Below, piece by piece: positions 40,802-48,776 of a stretch of DNA of 64,000 bases. Every line of letters begins with the position of its first letter. The stretch's first letter is position 1. This stretch comes from Propionibacteriaceae bacterium (GTDB lineage: Bacteria > Actinomycetota > Actinomycetes > Propionibacteriales > Propionibacteriaceae). The notes beneath the pieces were generated by a model that was not told the DNA's origin, made no database searches, and was given only the letters and a program-made list of their open reading frames with translations. The stretch spans positions 1 to 64,000 of the forward strand of contig JAISCA010000066.1 in NCBI GenBank assembly GCA_031265875.1, read 5' to 3'. Position numbers and translations under genes: made by a program.

Positions 40802-42235
40802 GTGGCATCCGCGGCTGACATCTTGGCCTCGCTCGACTCCGATCAGCGTGAGGTGGTTTGCCGCTGGGGTCGGCCGATGGCGGTCACAGCCGGTCCGGGC
40901 ACGGGCAAGACCCGGGCCATCACGGCCCGTCTGGCTTATGGCGCCGCCTCCGGCCAGCTCGATCCCGAGGCCGCCCTAGCGGTCACCTTCACCACGCGGG
41001 CGGCCCAAGAGTTACGCGACCGTTTGAGCGGCTGGGGAGTGGAGGGCGTCCAAGCCCGTACCATCCATTCGGCCGCCTGGCGGCAGGCTCGCCACTTCTG
41101 GCCCCGGGTCTACGGCTGTGAGCTGCCTCGGCTGTGCCCGCAGCCGACTGACTTGCTGGGGCCGGTGGTGGCCCGTTTGGGCTGGCCGATGCGGCCGGGT
41201 CTGCTTCGAGACCTGGCCCAAGAGATCGCCTGGACCAAGCAGAGCAACGTTCTGCCGGAGGCTTATCCCAATCTGGCGGCGGGAGCTGGCCGCCGGGTGG
41301 CCGGTCTGACGGCCGATCAGGTAGTCGACGCCATCGCTGAGTACGAACGGGCCAAACAGGGACAAGGCTGGATCGACTTCGACGACATCTTGCTCTGCGC
41401 GGCCGCTGTCATCGAATCGAGCGAGGAGGCGGCCCGTCAACTGACTCGGCGCTACCGCCACTTCGTGGTCGATGAGTTTCAAGACATCTCACCCATCCAG
41501 AGTCGCCTGATCGACCTCTGGGCCGGCCCTCGGCCGGATGTCTGCGTGGTGGGCGACCCTGCCCAAACCATCCACCGGTACGCCGGCGCCCGCAGTCAAT
41601 ATCTGACTGGTTTCGCCGCCCGCCGGGGCGGACTGAGTCTCAGTCTGAGACAGAATTACCGCTCCAGCCCCCAGATCTTGACCTTGGCCAACGCCCTGAT
41701 GGCCGACCATGGCGGTCTGACCCTGGTCGGCCGGGCCCAGCCGGGCCCGCCGGTCCAGGTGCGGCCGGCTCAGACGGCGGAGCGGGAAGCGGCCGAGTTG
41801 ACCGCTTGGCTGGTCCAGCTGGCGGCCAGCGGACTCGACTGGTCCGAGATGGCGGTGCTCTACCGCCGACATGGCCAGGCCGAGCCGCTGCGCCGGGCTC
41901 TGGCCCAGGCCGGCTTGCCCGTCGCCGCCATCGACCCGGCTCTGACCCGCCTAGGTTACGGCGACGACCAGACCGCGGCCGGCCAAGCCGGCGTCACCCT
42001 GGCCACCCTGCACGCCGCCAAAGGACGACAATGGCGGGCCGTCGCCTTAGTCGGCCTGCGGGAGGGCGACCTGCCGCACAGCCGAGCCAGTTCGGAGGAA
42101 GACTTGGCCGATGAGCGCCGGTTGCTCTATGTCGGTTTGACCCGACCTCAAGAGCATCTGCGGCTGTCTTGGAGCCAGGAGCGCGGAGGGCAGCGGTCGA
42201 TGTCACGTTTTCTAACCGAGCTGCCTTTGCCCTGA
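40802..42235 (+). CDS. UvrD2-like ATP-dependent DNA helicase, short form
   Basis: A 477-residue 3'-5' SF1A helicase. It has Walker A AGPGTGKT (30-37), TFTTRAAQELRDR (motif Ia), VVDEFQDISPIQ (Walker B), VGDPAQTIHRYAGA (motif III), ATLHAAKGRQWRAV (motif V) and YVGLTRPQEHL (motif VI). It ends soon after motif VI, so it lacks the HRDC domain and the tetracysteine C-terminal domain of mycobacterial UvrD2. Position and synteny next to nudC/adnAB support the UvrD2 relationship; the family assignment is tentative. GTG 40802 and GTG 40796 are both possible starts. The longer frame from 40718 overlaps recC and is unlikely. Confidence 0.8.
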   Translation: MASAADILASLDSDQREVVCRWGRPMAVTAGPGTGKTRAITARLAYGAASGQLDPEAALAVTFTTRAAQELRDRLSGWGVEGVQARTIHSAAWRQARHFWPRVYGCELPRLCPQPTDLLGPVVARLGWPMRPGLLRDLAQEIAWTKQSNVLPEAYPNLAAGAGRRVAGLTADQVVDAIAEYERAKQGQGWIDFDDILLCAAAVIESSEEAARQLTRRYRHFVVDEFQDISPIQSRLIDLWAGPRPDVCVVGDPAQTIHRYAGARSQYLTGFAARRGGLSLSLRQNYRSSPQILTLANALMADHGGLTLVGRAQPGPPVQVRPAQTAEREAAELTAWLVQLAASGLDWSEMAVLYRRHGQAEPLRRALAQAGLPVAAIDPALTRLGYGDDQTAAGQAGVTLATLHAAKGRQWRAVALVGLREGDLPHSRASSEEDLADERRLLYVGLTRPQEHLRLSWSQERGGQRSMSRFLTELPLP

Positions 42236-42249
42236 GCTGAAGACGATCG

Positions 42250-42266
42250 CTGGCTGGTGGAGCCAG
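42250..42266. terminator. Possible weak bidirectional hairpin between convergent genes
   Basis: CTGGCT, loop GGTGG, AGCCAG lies between the uvrD2-like stop and the lexA stop. There is no T-tract. A second palindrome, GACCGGCGCCGGTC, at 42274-42287 overlaps the lexA stop. Confidence 0.3.
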
Positions 42267-42285
42267 TCGGTTGGACCGGCGCCGG

Positions 42286-43014
42286 TCAGACGCGCCTGAG
42301 CACCGCCACGACCCGGCCCAAGATAGTGGCGTCATTGCCGTCGATGGGGGAATAGAGCGGGTTGTGGGGCAGCAGCCAGACCTGGTCCGGGGTGCGACGC
42401 AGGGTCTTGACAGTGGCCTCGTCATCCAGCAGGGCGGCCACGATCTGACCGTTCTCGGCCGTCGGCTGCGAGCGCACCACGACATAATCGCCGTCGCAGA
42501 TGGCGGCCTCGATCATGGATTCGCCTTTGACCTGGAGCATGAAGAAATCGCCCTGGCCGACCAATTGCTGGGGGATGGCGAAGATGTCTTCGACCTCCTG
42601 CTGGGCCAGGATCGGCTGACCGGCGGCGATGCGGCCGACCAGCGGAATGGCCACCGGCCGGATCGGCCAGTCGATCACCTCGGCAGACAGATCCTTCGGC
42701 GGGGTCGGCTGGGCTGGGGGCGGAGCGGCGGTCTCAGACGCCGGCCAGCGCACTTCCAGAGCCCGTGGGCGCCTGGGGTCGCGACGCAGGAAACCCATGT
42801 CCTCCAACTTCTTCAACTGATGGGCCCCGCTGGAGGAACTTGACAAGCCGACTTCCTTGCAGATCTCACGGATGGTGGGGGGATATCCCCGGCTCTCCAC
42901 GGCCGACTGGATGAAGTCGAGGATGCGACGTTGACGATCGGTCAAGAGGCCGGGCGGGGGATCGACCTGATCGGACAGCGGGGCTTCGGACGGACTGGGA
43001 CTGGACTTCACCAT
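42286..43014 (-). CDS. lexA: SOS repressor LexA
   Basis: A 242-residue repressor that self-cleaves when RecA filaments form. The winged-helix DNA-binding domain covers about 22-90, with [12 protein letters not shown] and the recognition helix near [15 protein letters not shown] Pro-rich linker leads to the LexA/S24 domain with the cleavage site A131-G132 (VGRIAAGQP), S166 in KGESMIE and K203 in EATVKTL. The promoter (TTGAAC, 17 nt, TAAGCT) carries an SOS box over the -35 element and predicts a start of transcription at or next to the ATG, so the mRNA is probably leaderless. It is divergent from a small SOS-controlled gene. Confidence 0.96.
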   Translation of the reverse strand: MVKSSPSPSEAPLSDQVDPPPGLLTDRQRRILDFIQSAVESRGYPPTIREICKEVGLSSSSSGAHQLKKLEDMGFLRRDPRRPRALEVRWPASETAAPPPAQPTPPKDLSAEVIDWPIRPVAIPLVGRIAAGQPILAQQEVEDIFAIPQQLVGQGDFFMLQVKGESMIEAAICDGDYVVVRSQPTAENGQIVAALLDDEATVKTLRRTPDQVWLLPHNPLYSPIDGNDATILGRVVAVLRRV

Positions 43015-43021
43015 GGGCCTC

Positions 43022-43050
43022 AGCTTAGTCGCCGGAACGGTTCAGTTCAA
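43022..43050 (-). promoter_or_regulatory. lexA promoter
   Basis: On the minus strand, -35 TTGAAC (43050-43045) and -10 TAAGCT (43027-43022) are 17 nt apart. The -10 ends 7 nt before the lexA ATG. The SOS box at 43047-43062 overlaps the -35, giving direct autorepression. Confidence 0.65.
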
Positions 43051-43062
43051 ACATCTGTTCGA
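43047..43062. promoter_or_regulatory. SOS box 1 (LexA operator) at lexA
   Basis: TCAAACATCTGTTCGA differs at one position from the actinobacterial TCGAAC-N4-GTTCGA palindrome. It overlaps the lexA -35 element. Confidence 0.8.
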
Positions 43063-43125
43063 AAGTGTCGAGCGCGCTGTCAGTGGTCGGCGCTGGAATG
43101 TGGGGCAGGGTCGATGACACTCCGT

Positions 43126-43141
43126 TCGAACGTCTGTTTGA
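43126..43141. promoter_or_regulatory. SOS box 2 (LexA operator) upstream of the gene at 43209
   Basis: TCGAACGTCTGTTTGA has one mismatch to TCGAAC-N4-GTTCGA and overlaps the -35 element TTGATT of the divergent gene. Confidence 0.8.
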
Positions 43142-43166
43142 TTATTGGAGCGAATTGGGCTAAGAA
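43138..43166 (+). promoter_or_regulatory. Promoter of the SOS-controlled gene at 43209
   Basis: TTGATT (43138-43143), a 17-nt spacer and TAAGAA (43161-43166). SOS box 2 covers the -35 and SOS box 3 covers the expected start of transcription near 43173, so both ends of the promoter are under LexA. Confidence 0.6.
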
Positions 43167-43171
43167 TGGTC

Positions 43172-43187
43172 CCGAACGGATGTTCGA
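43172..43187. promoter_or_regulatory. SOS box 3 (LexA operator) upstream of the gene at 43209
   Basis: CCGAACGGATGTTCGA has one mismatch to TCGAAC-N4-GTTCGA and spans the predicted +1 of the downstream gene. Confidence 0.8.
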
Positions 43188-43208
43188 GAACGACTGAAGG
43201 GGGTCGTC

Positions 43209-43502
43209 ATGACAGCGCAGCTGTGGCAGTTGGAGCAACCTGAGACCGACGCATGGGAACGGCCTCGTCTACGGGTGGTCGAAGACCGGGCGGTCGACCG
43301 GCGGCGGCCGCCGGAGCGGTCGGCGGCTGGGCCGGCTGGCCGACTGGCCTCGGTCCGACTGGCGCCGGCGCGGTCCGCTGGTTGGGAACTGACTCGGCGG
43401 GGCCGGGCATTGGCCCGGGGAACCATGGCGACCCTGTTCGGCGGCGCCGTCTTCACCATCGTTTGGAGTTTCTTCCAGGTCAGCAACGCGCCGCTGCCCT
43501 GA
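43209..43502 (+). CDS. Small SOS-controlled membrane protein, possible division inhibitor
   Basis: A 97-residue protein with an Arg-rich cytoplasmic N-terminal part (1-70) and one membrane segment near the end (TLFGGAVFTIVWSFFQV, 75-91), leaving a tiny outside tail. GAAGGGGG is a strong ribosome binding site, and two LexA boxes flank the promoter. In other actinobacteria the gene divergent from lexA encodes an SOS division suppressor (DivS in Corynebacterium, ChiZ with a LysM domain in Mycobacterium). Here no LysM domain follows; the protein stops just after the membrane helix. A role in halting division after DNA damage is inferred from position, regulation and topology only. Confidence 0.75.
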   Translation: MTAQLWQLEQPETDAWERPRLRVVEDRAVDRRRPPERSAAGPAGRLASVRLAPARSAGWELTRRGRALARGTMATLFGGAVFTIVWSFFQVSNAPLP

Positions 43503-43542
43503 GGCGCGCAGCGGTTCCGGGGGCTTCGAACGGAGGCCCCAG

Positions 43543-43587
43543 AAGGCGGGGTCCAAAAGGCGGGGTCCAATGGGAGGCGGAGTCCAA
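43543..43587. repeat. Three tandem 14-bp repeats
   Basis: AAGGCGGGGTCCAA occurs at 43543-43556 and 43557-43570, and a variant GAGGCGGAGTCCAA at 43574-43587. They run directly into the hairpin that follows. Confidence 0.6.
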
Positions 43588-43625
43588 GCTCATGGGGGAC
43601 CCGCCAGGCGGATCCCCCATGAGCT
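43587..43625. terminator. Bidirectional hairpin terminator
   Basis: Perfect 13-bp arms (43587-43599 and 43613-43625, AGCTCATGGGGGA and its complement) enclose a further GC-rich pairing. It lies between the convergent genes at 43209 and 43676. There is no T-tract, which is common for terminators in high-GC genomes. Confidence 0.65.
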
Positions 43626-43675
43626 GAGCGATTGTGATCTGGCCGATCGGCTCTGGGGTCGGGCGGCCAAACCGG

Positions 43676-44494
43676 TCAGTCGGTGTTGACGACGACGGTG
43701 TCGACGATCTTGTCGGCCAGAGTCTGGCGCTTGACGTCCCAGAGCGGGAAGAGCCAGCCGATGAGGCAGATCAAGGTGTCGACCAGGTGGGCCAGGTGGC
43801 GCAAGAAGGCCAAGCCGGCGCCGATGGGCAGTCCGGTGGAGCGACGCACCAACTTAGTCTTGGCCACCCGGCGGCCGAAGGTGACGCCGGTCGTGCCGCC
43901 GAGGTAGACGGTGTTGTAGATGAGATAGGCGAATCCCACCAGAGACAGGATCACGCCCACCGGGTTGGCGTGGACGCTCACGTTGCCGTAGTAATCCGTG
44001 CTGATGGAGCTGGCGTTGGCGCCCGACAGAATGCTGATGGGGACGTAATCGACCAGAGCGCTCAGGGCTCGGCGGCCCCAATTGGCCAGTTGACCCTGGT
44101 TGGAGCCGTAGCCTGGCCCGCTGTCGTAGGGGGCCGGCGGCATGGCGGCCGGGGGATAGGGAGATTGTTGGTCGTAGGCCGGCGGTGGCGTGTAGGCCGC
44201 CTGTCCATAGCCGGGAGTGGCGTAACTGGAGGGCTGGGATTGCCCGTACCCAGGCGTGCCGTAACCGGGGGCGGCGCCGTAGTCAGGGGCAGGGGCCTGC
44301 GGGGCGCCCCAGGCTGGGGCGGCTGTGCCCTGGCTGGGGTCGTAAGCGGGCGGCTGATAGGCGGGGTTGGCCGGTCCGTAGGGGCCGGCGGACTGGTCAG
44401 GACCCGGAGGTTGGGTCGGTTGGGAGCCGGGATAGGGCGGCTGGGTCGGCTGGGAACCAGGATAGGGCGGCTGGTTCCAGTTGTCGGTGCTCAC
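43676..44494 (-). CDS. RDD family membrane protein with Pro/Tyr/Gly-rich N-terminus
   Basis: A 272-residue protein. The first 130 residues are low-complexity (Pro, Tyr, Gly, Gln) and begin with two copies of PPYPGSQPTQ. The RDD domain then has the defining residues in NWGRRALSALVDYVP (R and D), a middle membrane segment (GVILSLVGFAYLIYNTVYL), GVTFGRRVAKTKLV and a final FLRHLAHLVDTLICLIGWLFPLWD segment. It ends in DVKRQTLADKIVDTVVV. The RDD family is of uncertain function; transport of ions or solutes has been proposed for some. It starts with GTG preceded by AAGGGGAC. Confidence 0.85.
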   Translation of the reverse strand: MSTDNWNQPPYPGSQPTQPPYPGSQPTQPPGPDQSAGPYGPANPAYQPPAYDPSQGTAAPAWGAPQAPAPDYGAAPGYGTPGYGQSQPSSYATPGYGQAAYTPPPAYDQQSPYPPAAMPPAPYDSGPGYGSNQGQLANWGRRALSALVDYVPISILSGANASSISTDYYGNVSVHANPVGVILSLVGFAYLIYNTVYLGGTTGVTFGRRVAKTKLVRRSTGLPIGAGLAFLRHLAHLVDTLICLIGWLFPLWDVKRQTLADKIVDTVVVNTD

Positions 44495-44609
44495 AATTGT
44501 CCCCTTGCGATTGGGCTAAGAAGGTGGCGGACATTTCAGCTTAGCTTATTGGATGAGGTCGTTGGGCGATCGATCCGGTCCACTATCTCATCGCCGGCGG
44601 GTCGTCTGT

Positions 44610-44615
44610 GATAAT
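44610..44615 (+). promoter_or_regulatory. Candidate -10 element of the DUF2752 gene
   Basis: GATAAT, within TGTGATAATG, ends 6 nt before the ATG at 44622, again consistent with a leaderless message and helping to choose that start. Confidence 0.4.
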
Positions 44616-44621
44616 GAGGCG

Positions 44622-45095
44622 ATGTCATCCGAGTCATCCGCCGTCGCGCCGCTTGGTTCCGTTGCCGGTCCAGGCGAGTCGGCGCCGAGCCCGTCGCCCC
44701 GGGAACGCCCGGCCCGTCCGGCCGGTCAGGCGCTGGCGGCGGTCGCCGGCGTCGGAGCCGTCGGCTTGGGGCTGTCCGTCGGTCAGGCTTGGTTCGGTTT
44801 CGGTTTCAGTTGCCCCTTCCGGGCTCTGACCGGTTGGCTCTGTCCGCTCTGCGGCGGCACCGGCGCCGGGTCGGCTCTGCTGACCGGACAGTGGGCGCTG
44901 GCTTGGCGGCTCAATCCGCTGCTGCTGGTGGTGGCCTCTCTGATCGGGCTGCGCACGCTCGGTTGGTTGGTGGAATATCGGCGTCGGCCCCAGGCCAGCG
45001 ACGGCCGGCGTTGGCTGCCGGCGGCCTGGTCGCGGCACTGGCTGGCCATCGCGGCCGGGGTCGGCCTGCTCTACACTCTCTGGCGTAACCTCTGA
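44622..45095 (+). CDS. DUF2752 membrane protein
   Basis: A 157-residue protein with a Pro/Ser/Arg-rich cytoplasmic start (1-35) and about three membrane segments. The DUF2752 core is clear: CPFRALTGWLCPLCGGTGA, with paired CP motifs, and then WALAWRLNPLLLVVASLIGL. The conserved cysteines suggest a metal or disulfide site, but no function is established. Such proteins are often encoded next to RDD or TM2 membrane proteins, as here. The ATG at 44622 is chosen over the longer frame from 44553. Confidence 0.82.
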   Translation: MSSESSAVAPLGSVAGPGESAPSPSPRERPARPAGQALAAVAGVGAVGLGLSVGQAWFGFGFSCPFRALTGWLCPLCGGTGAGSALLTGQWALAWRLNPLLLVVASLIGLRTLGWLVEYRRRPQASDGRRWLPAAWSRHWLAIAAGVGLLYTLWRNL

Positions 45096-45232
45096 CCAGG
45101 GCCGAGGGCTGTGCCCAAGGGCTGACGACCGGTCGCCCTCGCCGCGCCGGCCCCGGACCGGCGGTTCGGCCGGCCTCTGAGCTGAGCGCCGGATCTTCGG
45201 CCAGGTGATGACAGGCCGGTGGGCGAGTCCGA

Positions 45233-45260
45233 TTGACTCCTGGACGAGTGCCACTAATAT
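45233..45260 (+). promoter_or_regulatory. nrdRJ promoter
   Basis: TTGACT (45233-45238), a 16-nt spacer and TAATAT (45255-45260) make the best sigma-70 promoter in the window. The predicted start falls inside NrdR box 1. Confidence 0.7.
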
Positions 45261-45276
45261 CACTACATCTTGTAGT
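45261..45276. promoter_or_regulatory. NrdR box 1
   Basis: CACTACATCTTGTAGT contains a perfect ACTACA/TGTAGT palindrome and fits the NrdR-box pattern. It starts directly after the -10 element, so bound NrdR would block initiation. Confidence 0.7.
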
Positions 45277-45292
45277 CACAAGCGTGTGATAT

Positions 45293-45308
45293 CCCCATGT
45301 ATAGTGGC
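45293..45308. promoter_or_regulatory. NrdR box 2
   Basis: CCCCATGTATAGTGGC is a weaker match, starting 32 bp (about three helical turns) after box 1. That spacing is characteristic of paired NrdR sites. Confidence 0.5.
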
Positions 45309-45347
45309 TACCCCCAAGATGGCCGCGACGAACTCATAGGTTGGACG

Positions 45348-45827
45348 ATGCACTGCCCGTACTGCAAGCACCCTGACTCCAGGGTGATCGACTCGCGTGT
45401 GGCCGACGACGGCGGGGCGATCCGGCGGCGTCGTCATTGTCCGGCTTGCGATCGGCGTTTCACCACTGTCGAGCAGACCCAATTGGCTGTGGTCAAGCGC
45501 TCCGGGGTGATCGAGCCCTTCCTGCGCGACAAGGTCGTCCAAGGCGTGCGCAAGGCTTGCAAGGGCCGACCGGTGACGGACGCCGAGCTGGCCCGGCTGG
45601 GCCAGCGGGTGGAGGAATTGATCCGTCAAGCCGGCTTGGCCGAGGTGCCCAGTTTGAGCGTGGGCCTGGCCATCCTGGGTCCGCTCAGCGAATTGGACCC
45701 GGTGGCCTACCTCCGCTTCGCCTCGGTCTATAACAACTACGAATCGGTGGACGACTTCGAACAGGCCATCACCGAGTTGCGCCACGGCGGTCCGAACGAC
45801 CCCGTCCTCGATCTGCAGACTGTCTGA
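45348..45827 (+). CDS. nrdR: Ribonucleotide reductase repressor NrdR
   Basis: A 159-residue ATP/dATP-sensing repressor of ribonucleotide reductase genes. The N-terminal zinc ribbon has CPYCKHPDS and CPACDRRF (CxxC twice). The ATP-cone follows with [24 protein letters not shown] (described in part), ending around residue 135. The start is the ATG at 45348 (MHCPYCK); the frame opens earlier at 45297, but homology begins at the zinc ribbon. Two NrdR boxes lie upstream, so the nrdR-nrdJ operon is autoregulated. Confidence 0.96.
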   Translation: MHCPYCKHPDSRVIDSRVADDGGAIRRRRHCPACDRRFTTVEQTQLAVVKRSGVIEPFLRDKVVQGVRKACKGRPVTDAELARLGQRVEELIRQAGLAEVPSLSVGLAILGPLSELDPVAYLRFASVYNNYESVDDFEQAITELRHGGPNDPVLDLQTV

Positions 45828-45880
45828 TCGATCCGCTTGAATTTCCATCACCATCAGCCCCGACCGAGAAAGGTTCTGCC

Positions 45881-48700
45881 ATGACCCAGACCCCGACCAC
45901 CCCTAGCACCGCCAGCAGCTCGGGGTTGGCTTTGCGGCGGACCTTTTCGACCGCTGGCGTCCATCCCTACGACGAAGTCACCTGGCAGCTCCGTGACGTG
46001 GTGCAGACCAACTGGAAGACCGGCCAGACCGTCTTCGAGCAGACCGGCGTCGAGTTTCCCGACTTCTGGAGCGTCAACGCCTCCACCATCGTGACCACGA
46101 AGTACTTCCGTGGCGCTTTGGGCACGCCCCAACGCGAGTCCAGCCTGAAGGTCCTGATCGACCGGGTGGTGACGAAGTACCGACTGGCTGGCCAGGCGGC
46201 GGGATACTTCGCCACCGACTCCGACGCCGAGGTCTTCGGCGACGAGCTGACCTGGATGCTCTTGCACCAGGTCTTCAGCTTCAACTCGCCGGTCTGGTTC
46301 AACGTCGGCACCGACTCGCCGCAGCAGGTCAGCGCTTGCTTCATCCTGTCGGTCGACGACTCCATCGAGTCGATCTTGAATTGGTACCGCGAGGAGGGCT
46401 TCATCTTCAAGGGCGGCTCGGGGGCCGGCGTCAATCTGTCTCGCATCCGCTCCTCCAAGGAGTTGCTCAGCTCCGGCGGCACGGCCTCCGGCCCGGTCAG
46501 CTTCATGCGGGGGGCCGACGCCTCGGCCGGCACCATCAAGTCGGGCGGGGCGACCCGGCGGGCGGCCAAGATGGTCATCCTCGACATCGACCACCCCGAC
46601 ATCGAGGAGTTCATCGACACCAAAGCCAAGGAAGAGGACAAGATCCTGGCCCTGCGCGACGCCGGCTTCGACATGGAGGTGGGCGGGGCCGACATCGTCT
46701 CGGTCCAGTACCAGAACGCCAACAACTCGGTCCGGGTCTCGGACGAGTTCATGCGGGCGGTCGAGCAAGACGCCGACTTCGGCCTGCGGGCCCGCTTGGA
46801 CGCCCGTGTGGTCGAGACGGTCAAAGCGCGTCAATTGTTCCAGCGGCTGGCTCAGGCGGCTTGGCGTTGCGCCGATCCCGGCATCCAATACGACGACAAC
46901 ATCAACCGCTGGCACACCACGCCGGAGTCGGGCCGGATCACGGCTTCCAACCCCTGCAGCGAGTACATGAGCTTGGACAACTCGTCCTGCAACTTGGCCT
47001 CGCTCAACTTGATGAAGTTCCTACGCGACGACGACTCCTTCGACTTCGGCCGTTTCATGGCCGCCGTCGAGGTCGTCATCACGGCCATGGACGTCTCGAT
47101 CTGTTTCGCCGACTTCCCGACCGAGCCGATCGGTCACACCACCCGCCAATTCCGCCAGCTCGGCATCGGCTACGCCAACCTGGGAGCCTTGCTGATGGCG
47201 GTCGGCTTGGCCTACGACTCCGAGGCCGGGCGGGCCCTGGCCGGCGCCATCACCTCGCTCATGACCGCCACGGCCTACCGCCGCTCGGCCGAGTTGGCCG
47301 GCGTGGTCGGTCCCTACGAGGGCTACGCCCGCAACGCCGAGGCCCATCAGCGCGTCATCGTCCAGCATCAGCGGGCCAACCTGGATTTGAAGGTCGAATC
47401 CTGTCAGTTGGCCCAACCGGTCCGTCAAGCCGCCGCCGAGCAATGGCGTCAAGCGGTCGAACGGGGCCGCCAGCAGGGGTACCGCAACGCCCAAGCCTCG
47501 GTCCTGGCCCCGACTGGCACGATCGGTTTCATGATGGATTGCGACACCACCGGGGTGGAGCCCGACTTCGCCCTGGTCAAGTTCAAGAAGATGGTGGACG
47601 GGGCCTCCCTCCAGATCGTCAACGGCACGGTGGAGCGGGCTCTGCGCGCCCTCGGTTACGACTCAGGCCAAATCGAGGCGATCATGGCCCATGTGGCCGA
47701 GCGCGGCCATGTGGTGGGGGCGCCGGGCCTGAGGGAATCCGACTACGCCGTCTTCGACTGCGCCATCGGTGAGCGGGCCATCTCGCCGCTGGGCCATGTC
47801 CGCATGATGGCGGCGGTCCAGCCCTTCATCTCCGGCGCCATCTCGAAGACGGTCAACCTGCCGGAGTCGGCCACGGTCGACGACATCGCCCAGGTCTACT
47901 TCGAGGGTTGGCGGCTGGGTCTCAAAGCCCTGGCCGTCTACCGCGACAATTGCAAGGTCTCCCAGCCCCTGTCCGGCTCGACCAAGGTCGAGCCGCAGGC
48001 CTCCGCGCCCGAGGTCCGGGTCGAGTACCGGCCCCGCCGTCAGCGTCTGCCCAAGTCGCGCCGAGGCAAGACCGTCTCCTTCGAGGTGGCCGGGGCGGAG
48101 GGCTACATCACGGCCAATTCCTACGACGACGGCCGCTTGGGCGAGGTCTTCCTCAAACTGGGCAAGCAGGGGTCGACCCTGGCCGGCGTGATGGATGCCT
48201 TCTCCATCGCCATCTCCATCGCTCTGCAGTACGGCGTGCCGCTGGAGACTTATGTTCAGAAGCTGACCAATCTCAGGTTCGAACCGGCTGGCATCACCGA
48301 CGATCCCGACGTGCGCATGGCCCAGTCGATCATGGACTACATCTTCCGCCGCTTGGCCTTGGACTACCTGAACTTCGACGAGCGGGCCGAATTGGGCATC
48401 TACGCCGCCGCCGAGCGGGCCCGCTACGTCGAGACCGGCTCTTACATGTCGGAGGAGGACGAGGCCCAACTGCTGGAGTCGGAGACTCTGCGCAATGACG
48501 CCGCCGACAACCTGCGGATCGACGAGGCCGGTCCGATCCAGCCCTCTCTGTTGGACCCGCCCCGCACCACGGCCGAGTTGATGGAGTCGCTGGGCCAGGC
48601 CGTCGACGCGCCCTTGTGCCTGACCTGCGGCACCAAGATGCGGCCCTCGGGCAGTTGCTACGTCTGCGAGGGCTGCGGGGCGACCTCCGGCTGTAGCTGA
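45881..48700 (+). CDS. nrdJ: Adenosylcobalamin-dependent ribonucleotide reductase, class II
   Basis: It reduces ribonucleotides to deoxyribonucleotides with or without oxygen, using a B12-derived radical. The protein has 939 residues. The catalytic region shows SACFILSVDD with the active-site cysteine, NPCSEYMSLDNSSCNLASLN (C and E of the radical pair), LAPTGTIGFMMDCDTTG, and the C-terminal TSCPD-type domain. A zinc-binding tail with CLTCGTKM and CEGCG carries the redox cysteines that reload the enzyme. It is encoded 53 bp after nrdR with GAGAAAGG before the ATG. No cobalamin riboswitch is seen upstream. Confidence 0.96.
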   Translation: MTQTPTTPSTASSSGLALRRTFSTAGVHPYDEVTWQLRDVVQTNWKTGQTVFEQTGVEFPDFWSVNASTIVTTKYFRGALGTPQRESSLKVLIDRVVTKYRLAGQAAGYFATDSDAEVFGDELTWMLLHQVFSFNSPVWFNVGTDSPQQVSACFILSVDDSIESILNWYREEGFIFKGGSGAGVNLSRIRSSKELLSSGGTASGPVSFMRGADASAGTIKSGGATRRAAKMVILDIDHPDIEEFIDTKAKEEDKILALRDAGFDMEVGGADIVSVQYQNANNSVRVSDEFMRAVEQDADFGLRARLDARVVETVKARQLFQRLAQAAWRCADPGIQYDDNINRWHTTPESGRITASNPCSEYMSLDNSSCNLASLNLMKFLRDDDSFDFGRFMAAVEVVITAMDVSICFADFPTEPIGHTTRQFRQLGIGYANLGALLMAVGLAYDSEAGRALAGAITSLMTATAYRRSAELAGVVGPYEGYARNAEAHQRVIVQHQRANLDLKVESCQLAQPVRQAAAEQWRQAVERGRQQGYRNAQASVLAPTGTIGFMMDCDTTGVEPDFALVKFKKMVDGASLQIVNGTVERALRALGYDSGQIEAIMAHVAERGHVVGAPGLRESDYAVFDCAIGERAISPLGHVRMMAAVQPFISGAISKTVNLPESATVDDIAQVYFEGWRLGLKALAVYRDNCKVSQPLSGSTKVEPQASAPEVRVEYRPRRQRLPKSRRGKTVSFEVAGAEGYITANSYDDGRLGEVFLKLGKQGSTLAGVMDAFSIAISIALQYGVPLETYVQKLTNLRFEPAGITDDPDVRMAQSIMDYIFRRLALDYLNFDERAELGIYAAAERARYVETGSYMSEEDEAQLLESETLRNDAADNLRIDEAGPIQPSLLDPPRTTAELMESLGQAVDAPLCLTCGTKMRPSGSCYVCEGCGATSGCS

Positions 48701-48776
48701 GGCTGGCCGGCTGCCGGCGCCGCCCCGGGGACGAGACGTCGGCCGCCGGACGGCCGAGGTGAGTGAGGATGGGACC

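Noticed and set aside
45096-45347. Cobalamin riboswitch before nrdRJ
   Set aside because: No B12-box-like sequence or fitting fold was found; the region is explained by a promoter and two NrdR boxes.
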